Source: Entoloma clypeatum (taxonomy: Eukaryota; Basidiomycota; Agaricomycetes; Agaricales; Entolomataceae). Taken from it: a DNA stretch of 64,000 nt. This document shows positions 54,603 to 64,000 of this stretch, piece after piece. The position numbers were made by a program, and so were the translations under genes. The notes below the pieces were generated by a model. That model was not told the origin of the DNA. It did not search any database and saw nothing but the letters and a program-made list of their open reading frames with translations. Within the stretch, counting starts at the first letter, position 1. Every line of letters begins with the position of its first letter. The stretch is taken from assembly GCA_963565915.1 (NCBI GenBank), contig OY751495.1, positions 124,001-188,000 on the forward strand, read 5' to 3'.

Positions 54603-55845
54603 TTTTTTTTTTTTTTTTTTTTTTGGTCAGCAATTTATATAGCGGTATACTAGGGGTACAGTCTGCTTGACATAGAGTAAACTACATCGATCTGAGGATC
54701 TATGTATGCAAGAAGAACAAGCAGCGCAAAGCTCCGTCGAGCTGATAAGTCCTCGCGCCAGGACGGGGGAGTCTGTTATAAACAAATGCGTTAGTATGCG
54801 CACCCGAATATTCGGTCGCGCGATACAAGAGCACTCCAACCTTGTGAGGTTGGCCGTTAGCGGCGCTGGGGGGTGTCTGCGCCCTGCCCCCCAAAGAAGC
54901 GCCTGTGCGGTTCTTATCCTTCAATCGTGTTCACTTGCCAGAGGGGGCTGCACCCCTTTGCACCCAGCGCGCTACCACGCGACTACCGCCAACGGTTGAG
55001 TTGGGCGTTGGACGATCCCGAAAGGCAAAGGCCCCTGGGTTATCCATAATGAATCTCCCGAAGTTGTCCCACGTGGGAGTGTTCCTCGAGAAGGTGGGCA
55101 TGTCTGAGGGATTGGGAGTGACCCACATCCTTAAGCCATGTGCCGCCCTTGAGGTGGGACGGTTTCATTCTTTTGGCCCGAGCGTGGTCTTGGCATCTGA
55201 CACACGACCTCGGGAATTGGTAGTGACAGCCAACATACTTGGGGGACTGATACAGGTTGTCCCAGTCGCCTAGCATGTCATCCGTGAATTGTTTCATGTT
55301 GAAATCGAGGGATCTGGAGGCCGACTCACCACACTCGATGTGTATTGAGGAGGCGAAGTCATGCACTGCACGATGGGGTTCGAAGCCATAGTCCGAGCAA
55401 TCAGGGACATGGTGAAAGAAGACCTTGGATTTCAGACCTGGTTCCTCAAACCAAGGGACCAGGTTACTGATGATAGCGAGCGCAGTTGCCTGCGAAGAGT
55501 GGAGGTCCGGGTCTGTGGCGCGCCGGATGGCGTTAACAGAGTCGGTGAAGATGTGGATTTCTTCCAGTTGTGAGAGACCCCCTAGCAGAGTGACCAGGTT
55601 AGAGAACCCGTGCCCTATTGCTAAGGTTTCAGTGTCGTCAGAAACTGCGAGGCTGCCAGCCGCCCAGTCTTTGTTGATGGAGTACCCCATGTGCCAGGTT
55701 TCCCAAGCTGCAACAGCTTGATGGCCCAACACAAGGGAGGGAACAGCCACGTCGGTAACAATGACAGCGGATTTGTTAGAGCAGATGTTGGCATCGACCC
55801 ACATACTCAACCTACACTGTATTGTAATATACGGTCTAGCAAACA
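54603..55845 (-). mobile_element. LINE-B, 5'-truncated 3' end with poly(A)
   Basis: On the minus strand the element ends in 22 A (54603-54624 as T on plus). Upstream, 55852-55040 is open for 270 codons and contains an RNase H-like block (HIFTDSVNAIRRATDPDLH, FHHVPDCSDYGFEPHRAVHD) and a C-terminal region ending IMDNPGAFAFRDRPTPN at a later frame. A 3' fragment with an A tail is the usual product of incomplete LINE reverse transcription. I found no target duplication, and the rest of family C copy 3 is not beyond it. Confidence 0.65.
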
Positions 55846-55897
55846 CATACACTGTATGGTAAATTACGGAAGCAGCAAATTCGCCACGGCGAACGGC

Positions 55898-56185
55898 GAC
55901 ACAACAAACTCTATGCCCCCGGCGACAAACTCAATGCAGCCGGCGACAATCCCAACGCAGCCAGCGACAGTCAATGCAGCCGGCGACAAACTCAATGTGG
56001 CCGGCGACAACGTCAATGTGGCCGGCGACAAACTCTATGCCCCCAGCGACAAACTCAATGCAGCCGGTGACAAACTCAATGTGGCCGGCGACAACGTCAA
56101 TGTGACCGGCGACAAACTCTATGCCCCCGGTGACAAACTCAATGCAGCCGGCGACAGTCAATGCAGCCGGCGACAAACTCATCTG
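55898..56185. repeat. 21-bp minisatellite built on GCCGGCGA (array 1)
   Basis: About 13 units, most of them 21 bases and starting GCCGGCGACAAACTCAATG, are arranged in a higher-order repeat of four units (84 bp). It is open in several frames on both strands (AGDKLNV on plus, VAGHIEF on minus). It lies just downstream of the accessory gene stop. Confidence 0.85.
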
Positions 56186-56229
56186 TATATAGTATAATAT
56201 AATAACAATGGTACCCCGCTATAGGCATA

Positions 56230-58529
56230 TCACTCTGCACCCTCGCTCTCCGATGACCCAGTATCACTCGAACTGCCAGGGACACGCATATCAGCTAAAT
56301 CTTCAGCAGTCCAAGGGCGGCGTTGGAATTGAGCCCCAGGGGCATGGGCAAAGAGCCCTGGCGAACGAGTGAGAGGGGGGGGTCCAGTTGGCTCACTATC
56401 AGAGACATTGGAGTCGACACCTTCAAGTGCGCTGGCGACGTTGGCGGCAGTAGGTGCGTTGGTGACGGATCCACTGCTGTCGCTGTCGTTGTCAGTTTTG
56501 CCGTGAGTTTTGCCGTCAGGTTCGCCGTCGCTGTGATTGTCGCTGTGATTGTCGCCGTCACTGTCGCCGTTATGGGTGCCGTCAGTTTCGTTGCTGCCAT
56601 CAGCCTCGTCGTCAGCTTCATCGGAATCCTCAAGAGCCGCCAGTGCATTGTCAAATAGTGTTGACGGTGGGGGCCCGCTCTGGTCATCCTCTATGTCACT
56701 CTCCTCCTCCTCTAGGACGTTCATGACAACGTCCAGAGTCTGATGATAGATCCTGGCGGAAGGAGTGACCGGGGAATCAATGGACAGTGAACGCCTTATT
56801 GGCGCAACAGGCTTCGGCGAAGGGTGGCACGGTGAAGACAGCGAAGACAGTGAAGACGGCAAAGATGGCAAAGATGGCGAAGGTTTTGACAGCGAAGGGT
56901 CGGCCGGCGAATGTTGGGATGGCGAGTCGGTGTCACTCATATCCTCCAGGGTCTGCATGACAAGGTGGAGAGGAATATCGCCCGCAGAGGTCACTTGTTC
57001 ATCACTGATATCGCCCATGATAATGTCGACAACCTCCTGGTGATCGGCGACAGGCGATGTGGAGGTGGCCGGAGTTTGAGTTGGGGGTGACCTCGGGATT
57101 GGAGTGAAAATCGGTGAGTCACACTCGGCATTGAGAGCGGTGAGGGAAGGGGCAGGAAGAAAAGCAGCAGCGGAGTTGTCACCTGCCCCATGTGGCAGGT
57201 TGTCTGCCGGCGTGGCCGTGTGGGCTCGGCGAAGGGGGTACTCTCTGAAATGGTGGGGAATATCGAGGGTGCCGAGGTCGGTGATGAGAGATGGCGAGGC
57301 AGCAGAATGGCGACCAATCATGTCCGAGAAGGGGGCTTCTCCTGGGCCATCAGAGTCGTTACCTGCAAAACCGCCGTCGGCTAGGGACTCGTCATATCCA
57401 GAATGCGGCAGCTGGTACTGGTTTTCTGCTGCTCTCACCAGCTTCCTGATGTCGTCAACTTCGAGATCGACGCCCCAGGTCCACTTCAGGCTGGGGTGCT
57501 GCTGGTATCGGTCGCGTTCAGCCGCTGCAGTCTCCTGGATCATGGTGGCCAGATCCTGGAGGGTGACTTTCTTGCTCCTCGGCCTACCTTTCCATTGCGT
57601 TTGAGCAGTGGTTGATTTGCGCATCGGCTGTGAGGATGAGGGTTGGGGAGTGGCCGCCGGTGAACCGGCGCGATTGCCAATGGTTGCCAATGGCTGATAT
57701 GGTGGTCCTGCAATGTGTCCCCTTGCGGGATCCAGGGATTCAAGAGTCATGGCGTGCTCATAGAGCATGTTGAAACCACTAGCACGACAGATGGCCAAGT
57801 GCAACACATTCGCCGACGCTGTTTCCTGAGCATGAAGCCTGTTCGCCACCACTTGGAGTTGGTGAGAGGCGTCAAGGGCCACGGCGCGGTACCCCGCCGC
57901 TGCTTGAGAGTTCAGAGAGATATGGGGAGGGGGAATTGATGGATAGTCGGCAAGAGAGTGACCGGCGAATGGACCAGCGAATGGACCGGCGAATGGACCG
58001 GCGACAGTCTTGCCGCCTGGCGGGTGACCAAGCATGCCGTGGTGGACTTCGAGACACTGGGTGAGCGTGTCGACATCCAAAATCTGCTGGGGGCGCTCTG
58101 GGTGGTTCCACCAGTCGAGGTGGTAGTGCGGCACAATGCCAAATTCTTGCGTCGGGTGGGAGCTCCCATCAAGCACGGCTGACCAAGGAAAATGGGGATG
58201 AGCGTCGTTTCCATATCCACCCAGATCGGTGAACGACAGTGTGCGAGTGATGATTGGAATGTCTATTGGCACTCCAGCACTTGCCGCCAGGCCGACAAAG
58301 CATATCAACACGGCCTATGATATGTGAGTATACAGATTATTTAATCGGCACATCAGCTTACCAATTCCGAGGCAAGTATATCCTTCATCCACCCATGCTG
58401 ATTCGCCGGCGCCCGCTGTATACCGAGCAAAGCGGCACGGAAGCGTGACTCACAGTATGCAACTACTGTATTTGGATCGGGACGAGGAGGAGCAGTCATA
58501 AACGAAGTTGAGGTGGAGGAAGAGGGCAT
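56230..58529 (-). CDS. KDZ-associated acidic protein, 750 residues, two exons
   Basis: Exon 1 58529-58362 (MPSSSTSTSFMTAPPRPDPN) and exon 2 58314-56230 are joined by a 47-bp GT-AG intron (58361-58315) in phase 0; the whole frame is intact. The N-terminal 200 residues look structured (WMKDILASELAVLICFVGLA; WWNHPERPQQIL), interrupted by a four-unit AGPF repeat. A basic patch (QWKGRPRSKKVTLQDLATM) and a helical segment follow. The last 350 residues are serine/aspartate-rich and acidic (DSDGDNHSDNHSDGEPDGK). No enzyme motif is recognised. It lies 138 bp downstream of the KDZ gene on the same strand and shares its CCGGCGA repeats, so it is probably part of the same element. Confidence 0.72.
57961..58006 (-). 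repeat. 12-bp coding repeat in the accessory gene (array 4)
   Basis: Four units of ACCGGCGAATGG (plus strand), read on the minus strand as AGPF repeats. Confidence 0.85.
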
Positions 58530-58666
58530 TGTAGTTGCAATAGACTGTGGATGAGAAGAAGATGGCGGTAAATGTGACAGATAACAATGTGCTTATGCCA
58601 TGTGTCACATCGTTACACGTTACATGCATGTTTTTTTTCCTTATGTTATGTGTAAATGTGGAAACA

Positions 58667-61600
58667 CTACTCAATTATCCGCACATATGACCTTGTAGTA
58701 CCCGCAAATTCATCTTCAGCGTCTGTCACAAGGATCTGCCACATCGCCGCCTTTCTCGCTGCATGTGCCATGAGTCCCGGCAAAGCGGCGACTTGTCGCC
58801 GGCCGTCCCAAATGTCCCGTTGATGGATAAAATATCGGGTCGTCCAACCCATCTCATATTGGATGAGGATGACTTCCTCCTCCCAGCGGTGGCTTCGTGC
58901 TCGTGCATGTAACCAATGAACACGTTGGACTAAAAGGCGATCAGAAGATCCACGGCGACAATACACGGTGACTAACATTCTAGCACGGCCGCCGGCGACG
59001 TAGGATTGATACCCAGTTGCATCTGCCATATCCAGGACAGGCGTAGAGTTGTTGAACCCTGGATGTTGGGATCCAGAACAGCCGTGCTGCACTTCAGGTC
59101 GTCTCGGCTTAAAACCCGAAATCTCGCCATGACGTCCGGCGAAGCTTGCAGCCGGCCAAGGGCCGCCCTGCATCGTGTATATACTCGAGAATGGAAAGAA
59201 ATCTGCTGATTGAGCTTGATGATCGCGGCTCGAGCTCGAGTTTTGACACTTTTCCGGGGTGCTACTCAGATGACATGGGAGTAGTGAAAGGATTTGTTGG
59301 CGATGATGGTGCAAAGTGCATTGAGATGCCGTGTGGCCTGCCTCGTTCGCTCGGCCACCTCTACAGCACAGTGAGCTTGATTGCGACCAGACGCAGTGGA
59401 AGGCAAGACAAGTGGCCGGTGTTCATGTGGGAGGTTGCCGGTGACAGTATAGCGGCTGGGGACGTCGCCGTCGTCATCACTCTCGCCTTCATGCTCATCA
59501 TCATCAAGATCGTCAAAGGCTGTCGGATCATCTGATGTTGATGTATCTGGTGCCACTGTTCCCAGCGCCCCAACCTGCTGTTGCAATGTATCGAGCACAG
59601 TCAGCTGGGATGTGAGATTATCTTGAAGGTGTTCAATCTGTTTTGCATCTTCAGGCCGAGGGTTCTTTTTCCAATGCCGGAGACGGTCCTCTAACTCAAT
59701 CCTGCCCAGAAATCAGAAGGATTACGAGTGAGTGACACATAAAACACGCACTGTTTCTCCTCGATATTGAGGGCCATTCTTATCCATTCTTCCACCGGGG
59801 TGTGCACCTCGCTTGGCATTATATCGACAGGCTCCTCGGGCTCGGTTGTATGAGTATGTAGAATATCCATTGCCGTGACATCGGCGAGGCAACGTGCTTC
59901 AGCAGCTTTAATTTCTGTCTCCCAGTTGTTCACATGATCATGGGTGATTGCCGTCATCATCTTAACGAAGTAGTCCGTCGCAGCATGAGACATTGATCTC
60001 GCCTGGACGTGTCGCCGGCACAAGACATGTACTGAGACCGGCAAAATGGCGAACATGTACCGGCGAAACGGCGAAAGGAAGGATCGGTGAAAGGGAGGAT
60101 CAGCGAAACAATGTCGGCGAAAGGATGTCACCGGTGAAAAGAAGGACCGGCGAAAGGGATGATCGGCGAAAGAATGTTGGTGAAAGGATATCAGCGAAGA
60201 AATCGTCAGGGAAACAAGAAAGGGATGATTGTGGAATACTTACCCATGTTCAACATCTTCTTGTGATTTGAGTCTGTTGCATGGTCATCAATGGTTTCGG
60301 CCCTATTTGCCAGTGTAGCCGTCCGTACTGTTGTTGTAATGACGTTCAAATTTGACCACAGAGTCTCGAGGATTTCACCAGCGGTGATGGCAGCGCCAGG
60401 AATGAAGGATGTGGCATACCAGAAAAAACATTCTTCCTTGTGGCCATGTACATGAAAGAGGCCGATAGCCCGGTCAAGCACCAGGCCAGGGGGGAGGAGG
60501 TGACCAATGCGGTCATAAAGGTAGACAAAGTATTGACAGACGATGTCGTAGATGATCATGACGATCTGTTCCACATCCACATTGCCATACTTGATACCCA
60601 TAAGAAGAACCCAGTCAGCATTTTTTTGGCCCTCACCCTTGAACAGATTGGCAATCGCGTTGGGGACAAAACACCCATGCTGTGCACAGGCAACGGCGAC
60701 GATGCCAGTGATGTTGCATGCCTTGGAGCCAAGCATAGCGAGCTCAATGGCACGAAACTGGTTCTCACATGGTGCCTTCTAGAGATCAATTTTTCAGCAT
60801 CTCTGGGCTGTATAACAATGCAGAAACTTTCATACTGTGAGGCGCTCTATGGCGGTTTTCAGGAATCCGAGATAGTCTTCACGCTTTGACATCATACCAG
60901 CACCCTCATCCAGCCACACCTCGCCGGAGGTTTTTTGCCGAACATGGTCGGCCTTGAAGTTGCCGTCGGCGACAAAAGACCAATTGTACACCCACCTGTG
61001 CATTTGATTCACCAAGGAACACGATATCGGGATGATGCACCTACCGTCGTGGATCCTCTTTCCAGTGTTCTGGGAGATTGATTCCTGGTTGGGGACATGC
61101 TGGACAGAAGTTGCCAAATTCGGCGGGTGCTGTCTGTTCGCCGGTCGCCGTTCTGTGGCTATGACCAGCCCACTTCTTCTTCTTCAACCAGCGCCAGATG
61201 CGCGACAGCCGAAGCAGTTCTTGATAGAGGTTGGGTGCCTTCAGAGGTGCCATGGGAAATGTGAGTCGATGAAGCTTTTGAAAGTATTGGTATGCCGTGG
61301 CCTTGCACTCGAGGTTCGAAAGGCGGAAATCATCCAGAACAGCGACAGAGAACAGAGTTCTGTACCGGATGAAGGTTGTTGGCACCAGGCGACAGTGCAT
61401 CAGGTCGCCGTGAACACTCTCCTGGCCTTGGCACTGACAGGTAACCAGCGCAAGATGATGGATCCCATTAGGGTGAACAACACGCACATAGTGGTTGAGC
61501 AATGAGTCATGCTGGGGTATGGTGGGGATGGAACTAGTGTGTGCCTCGGCAGCAGCTGAATCGCCGGCCGTTGTGTTGTCGGCGAAGGGCGCCGCCTTCA

Positions 61601-62654
61601 GGGGATTCTCGGCGAGATATCCGTGGCATGGCATCAAGTTGCCGTCCTCATTGTCATCCTCGCCGAGTTCGGTACTCGGGTAGTCAGTATCATCATCGTC
61701 CACCCCATCGGCAGTAGGACCGGCGAAGGTAGTGTCACTGGCGAATGCATCGTCATCGGCGAAGTTAGTGTCACCGGCGAATGTAGTGTCACCGGCGAAG
61801 TTAGTGTCACCGGCGAATGTAGTGTCACCGGCGAAGTTAGTGTCACCGGCGAATGTAGTGTCACCGGTGAATGTAGTGTCACCGGCGAATGCATTCCCAC
61901 CGGCGAATGCATTCTCACCGGCGAAGGCTGTCGCCGTGAGTCGATGCTGTTCCTTCTCATCTTGCTGGATCTGAAGTTCTTCCAAGAATGTGACTTGCCA
62001 TTCCAATGATGGGCAGAGGTCTGTGTCCAGATGATGCGGAACAAGAATGTATGTACCGACCTCCCACAAAGCGGCACGGCGAAAGAAACTACCAGTCCAA
62101 CACTCGATGCGGTGCAACGGGTCATGTTGATGAGCATGACACATGCACCCACGACAGAGTAAAGGTGTTATGGTACAATCTATGCACCTCCACACAGCTC
62201 TTTTCTCACCAGTGCATGTCTGGCAGTATCCACCAGCCGGCAAAGCTTCTCGGGAGAGTAATGCGGCCAACAAGGAATCGGCACGATGGACAAATTCTTG
62301 CATCCAGTAGTGTTGCTTTACCATGCCTGTTAGTAATTATACTCGAGATCATTTATTAGCTGGTACCTTGTTTCTATTTGGATTCATGTCATCGCTCGCC
62401 AATCCTTCCCATCCAGCATCACCAAAAGGGCCATCTGGAGGGATCGCAACACTGACAGGCTCAGTGCTTGGACCTGCCTCGTCATCTGATTGTAGATTGG
62501 AATTGGTGGGCGGGTATAGTGGGACATCAACATCTCGGGTAATTAGTCCTTGTCGAGTCGATACAGTCACCTTCTTTACTGTAACCACCTGATAATCCTC
62601 ATCCTCATCATATACATGAATTCTCTTCTGTCGCTTTGATCGTCGGCTCAACAT
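58667..62654 (-). CDS. KDZ-family transposase with CxC2 cysteine cluster, multi-exon
   Basis: Exon 1 starts at ATG 62654 (MLSRRSKRQKRIHVYDEDED). Exon 2 (62326-61045) holds the cysteine cluster (YCQTC, WRCIDC, LLCRGCMCHAHQ, DPLHRIECWTGSFF) and FCPACPQPGINLPEHW. Introns 61044-60996, 60835-60779 and 59751-59702 splice in phase. The RNase H-like core has D in VADGNFKADH, D in IIYDIVCQYF, then GLFHVHGHKEECFFWYA and E in GEILETLWSNLN, so the DDE set is present. The C-terminal helices (VHWLHARARSHRWEEEV, ILIQYEMGW) end at 58667. Oddities: a 12-unit FAGDTT insertion, an array-filled intron near 60005-60243, and one TGA at 59264-59266. The phase of the first intron (62366-62327) is unresolved. Confidence 0.82.
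60045..60215. repeat. GGCGAAAG repeat in a KDZ intron (array 3)
   Basis: Irregular units of about 18 bases containing GGCGAAAGG or GGTGAAAGG. It lies between KDZ coding blocks that end near 60244 and resume near 60004, most simply in an intron. Confidence 0.7.
61719..61930 (-). repeat. 18-bp coding repeat in the KDZ gene (array 2)
   Basis: Twelve hexapeptide units, mainly FAGDTT and FAGDTN, from an 18-bp unit ACCGGCGAATGTAGTGTC on the plus strand. The array sits between the cysteine cluster and the catalytic core, a region that is usually a short linker in KDZ proteins. Confidence 0.85.
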
Positions 62655-62930
62655 TGAAAGGTTGGGGAGGATTGGTTCATGAGAGAGGATTGGTTCAAAC
62701 GGGCAAAAATGCGACGGCGCATGGTGAACACATGCCCACAATGATCTCCGCGTGTTCACTTGTCACCGCAAAAGCTTGTCTTCTATCATTTTTGTACATC
62801 ATCAATGATCAAAGTATTAAACATCAATGATCAAAGTATTAAACATGTGTTCACGAAAATCACTAAAGCAATATATGTCCAATGGGTTCCATCGAGGATG
62901 TTTCTTGAATAATTCCACGTCCCACCACCC

Positions 62931-64000
62931 ATGTCCGACTTTGTGCCACAAAGGAAGCCTCGAGCCGACTGTCAGTACACGGCAGAGGAGCGAGCCACCT
63001 TTCAACATTTCAAGCATGAGTACCACTCTGCAACATCCTCAGCAGCACGCCGCGAGATCGTAACTTCAATCTTGCTCCCACTGCTCAACTACTGGACACA
63101 GAATGGGGATGTTCCAATAGAACCAAAGGAAGTGAAGGAGCGGACTGAGGTATGAGTTGGACTATATATGTGTGTTGCAGGATCAATTAACCATAGTACA
63201 GAGACTTGCAAAGTGGCTCCGGAACAACTGGAGACCATTTGTGACCACAAGGGGGCAACATGATCGCAAGGTGAGTAGACTGGAGGTTGTGTGGCAGGTG
63301 AAGGGGAATGAGGTAAAGGAGGAAATGAAGAGGATGCTTGGTGTGGAGAATCTGAATCTTGCACTCCGAGCACATTTTGGACAGAGGTTGAGTGCCGCAA
63401 AAAATATTTATGAAGCCATGGATGCTGAGGGTAAGAAGGAAATCCAAATTCTAGTGGACCAGCATCAGGAACAAGGTAATCCTCCTGAGGTACAGCACCG
63501 GTAAGTCTTCGCTGATTGCAGTGTACACACCTAACCACGATGACAGGCTAGCAAAGTCCAAGGCAACCCCGAGAGTGGAGGATTTCTCCACAAAGTGTTG
63601 GCATGAGATGGGTGTAGTGACAATGACATTCTATGGGTACCTGAGAGAGGATGGGAAATACAGAATAATGTGGTGCGTCATGTTCGCCGGTCGACTCAGC
63701 GGGACTGATGGGTAAAAAGGCACCGTCATTTGTGGAGAGCAAGGCCACCGTGGTGAATGAGATGTGCCGTTTTTTTGGGGAGTATGTTAAGGGCCTCAAA
63801 CATGTGCCGGATGCTGGAAGACTGACTCCAGCGAATGCTCCGGCGAATGGAAGACTGACTCCGGCAAATGGAAGACTGACTCCGGCAAATGGAAGACTGA
63901 TGCCGGTGAATGGAAGACTGACGCCAGCGAATGACAAACTGACGCCGGCGAATGGAAGACTGACGCCAGCGAATGACAAACTGACGCCGGCGAATGGAAG
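62931..64000 (+). CDS. Divergent plus-strand gene beside KDZ (incomplete at window end)
   Basis: ATG 62931 (MSDFVPQRKPRADCQYTAEE). Coding continues after a possible 31-base intron (63150-63180, GTATGAG to TTGCAG, phase 0, unusually short) with LAKWLRNNWRPFVTTRGQHD. After a normal GT-AG intron (63501-63546) it resumes with LAKSKATPRVEDFSTKCWHE and MTFYGYLREDGKYRIMW. One frame change near 63705 leads to GKKAPSFVESKATVVNEMCR and then an in-frame PANGRLT array to the window edge. The sequence resembles a family of agaricomycete hypothetical proteins (WLRNNWRP block) of unknown function. It starts 277 bp from the KDZ ATG, so the two may share a bidirectional promoter. Confidence 0.55.
63827..64000. 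repeat. 21-bp array at the window end (array 5)
   Basis: Units such as GACGCCGGCGAATGGAAGAC, 21 bases each, continue to the last base. Plus frame gives PANGRLT; the minus frame gives FAGVSLP. Confidence 0.85.

Noticed and set aside
54603..55845. LINE-B as a simple insertion into family C copy 3
   Set aside because: The remaining part of copy 3 and a target duplication are not found on the other side, so the junction is left unexplained.
55898..56185. CRISPR-like array
   Set aside because: Units are contiguous with no unique spacers, and the context is fungal.
55691..56197. Plus-strand 168-codon frame with AGDKLN repeats
   Set aside because: It is the 21-bp minisatellite; the minus strand is equally open, and there is no start context or domain outside the repeat.
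63244..63300. A second ultra-short intron (GTGAGT...GGCAG, about 27 bases, near 63270)
   Set aside because: The segment is in frame without stops, and its residues (SRLEVVWQ) fit the surrounding protein, so it is most likely coding.
55860..64000. TET/JBP dioxygenase linked to the KDZ element
   Set aside because: Such linkage is known in basidiomycetes, but I found no H-x-D iron-binding motif or matching fold signature in any frame of this region.

Overview
The window is a dense, nested graveyard of transposable elements from a basidiomycete fungus, most likely an agaricomycete. Three things point there: a KDZ transposase with a CxC2-type cysteine cluster, tyrosine-recombinase (Ngaro/DIRS-like) retroelement pieces, and several Ty3/gypsy chromoviruses, together with GT-AG introns of about 46-57 bases where introns can be read. 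I found no ordinary single-copy housekeeping gene, tRNA, rRNA or CRISPR.

Left part (1-25.4 kb): the 3' end of a Ty1/copia element (1 to about 2.6 kb); a complete chromovirus, called family C copy 1 here (3097-9739, 5-bp target duplication CATCT), with a solo LTR of another family inside its pol; a gene-poor stretch with one doubtful gene relic (9.7-14.2 kb); the 3' end of an Ngaro-like element on the minus strand with its tyrosine recombinase (14.2-16.1 kb); family C copy 2 with mismatched LTRs (16100-22420); a poly(A)-tailed insert (22.4-22.95 kb); a reverse-transcriptase scrap; and the 5' part of an Ngaro-like element with its gag-like gene (23.6-25.4 kb).

Middle (25.4-37.6 kb): a second chromovirus family, F (25423-31594), then an AT-rich segment with foldback MITEs flanked by TA, a 20-bp minisatellite, a decayed hAT transposase and a copia scrap.

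Right-centre (37.6-52.0 kb): a third chromovirus (family E) and a LINE (LINE-A), each cut in two. Re-inverting about 41916-51369 rejoins both: family E gag N- and C-halves meet, the LINE RNase H halves meet, the two E LTRs come to flank one element, and its target duplication (ACCAC) and the surrounding older LTR become continuous. This is a roughly 9.45-kb inversion that happened after both insertions.

Right end (52.0-64 kb): family C copy 3 (truncated), the 3' end of a second LINE, then a locus built around a largely intact multi-exon KDZ transposase, an intact two-exon 750-residue acidic companion gene and a divergent plus-strand gene. This last 8 kb is seeded with the motif CCGGCGA, expanded into separate tandem arrays in coding and non-coding DNA and in different frames.

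Recurrent themes are (1) self-primed LTR elements: in three families 10-11 bases starting 32-34 bases after the TATA box are complementary to the primer-binding site two bases after the 5' LTR; (2) decay dominated by C-to-T change at CpG, turning CGA codons into TGA; (3) stops shared between copies of one family although one copy has nearly identical LTRs, suggesting mobilisation in trans.
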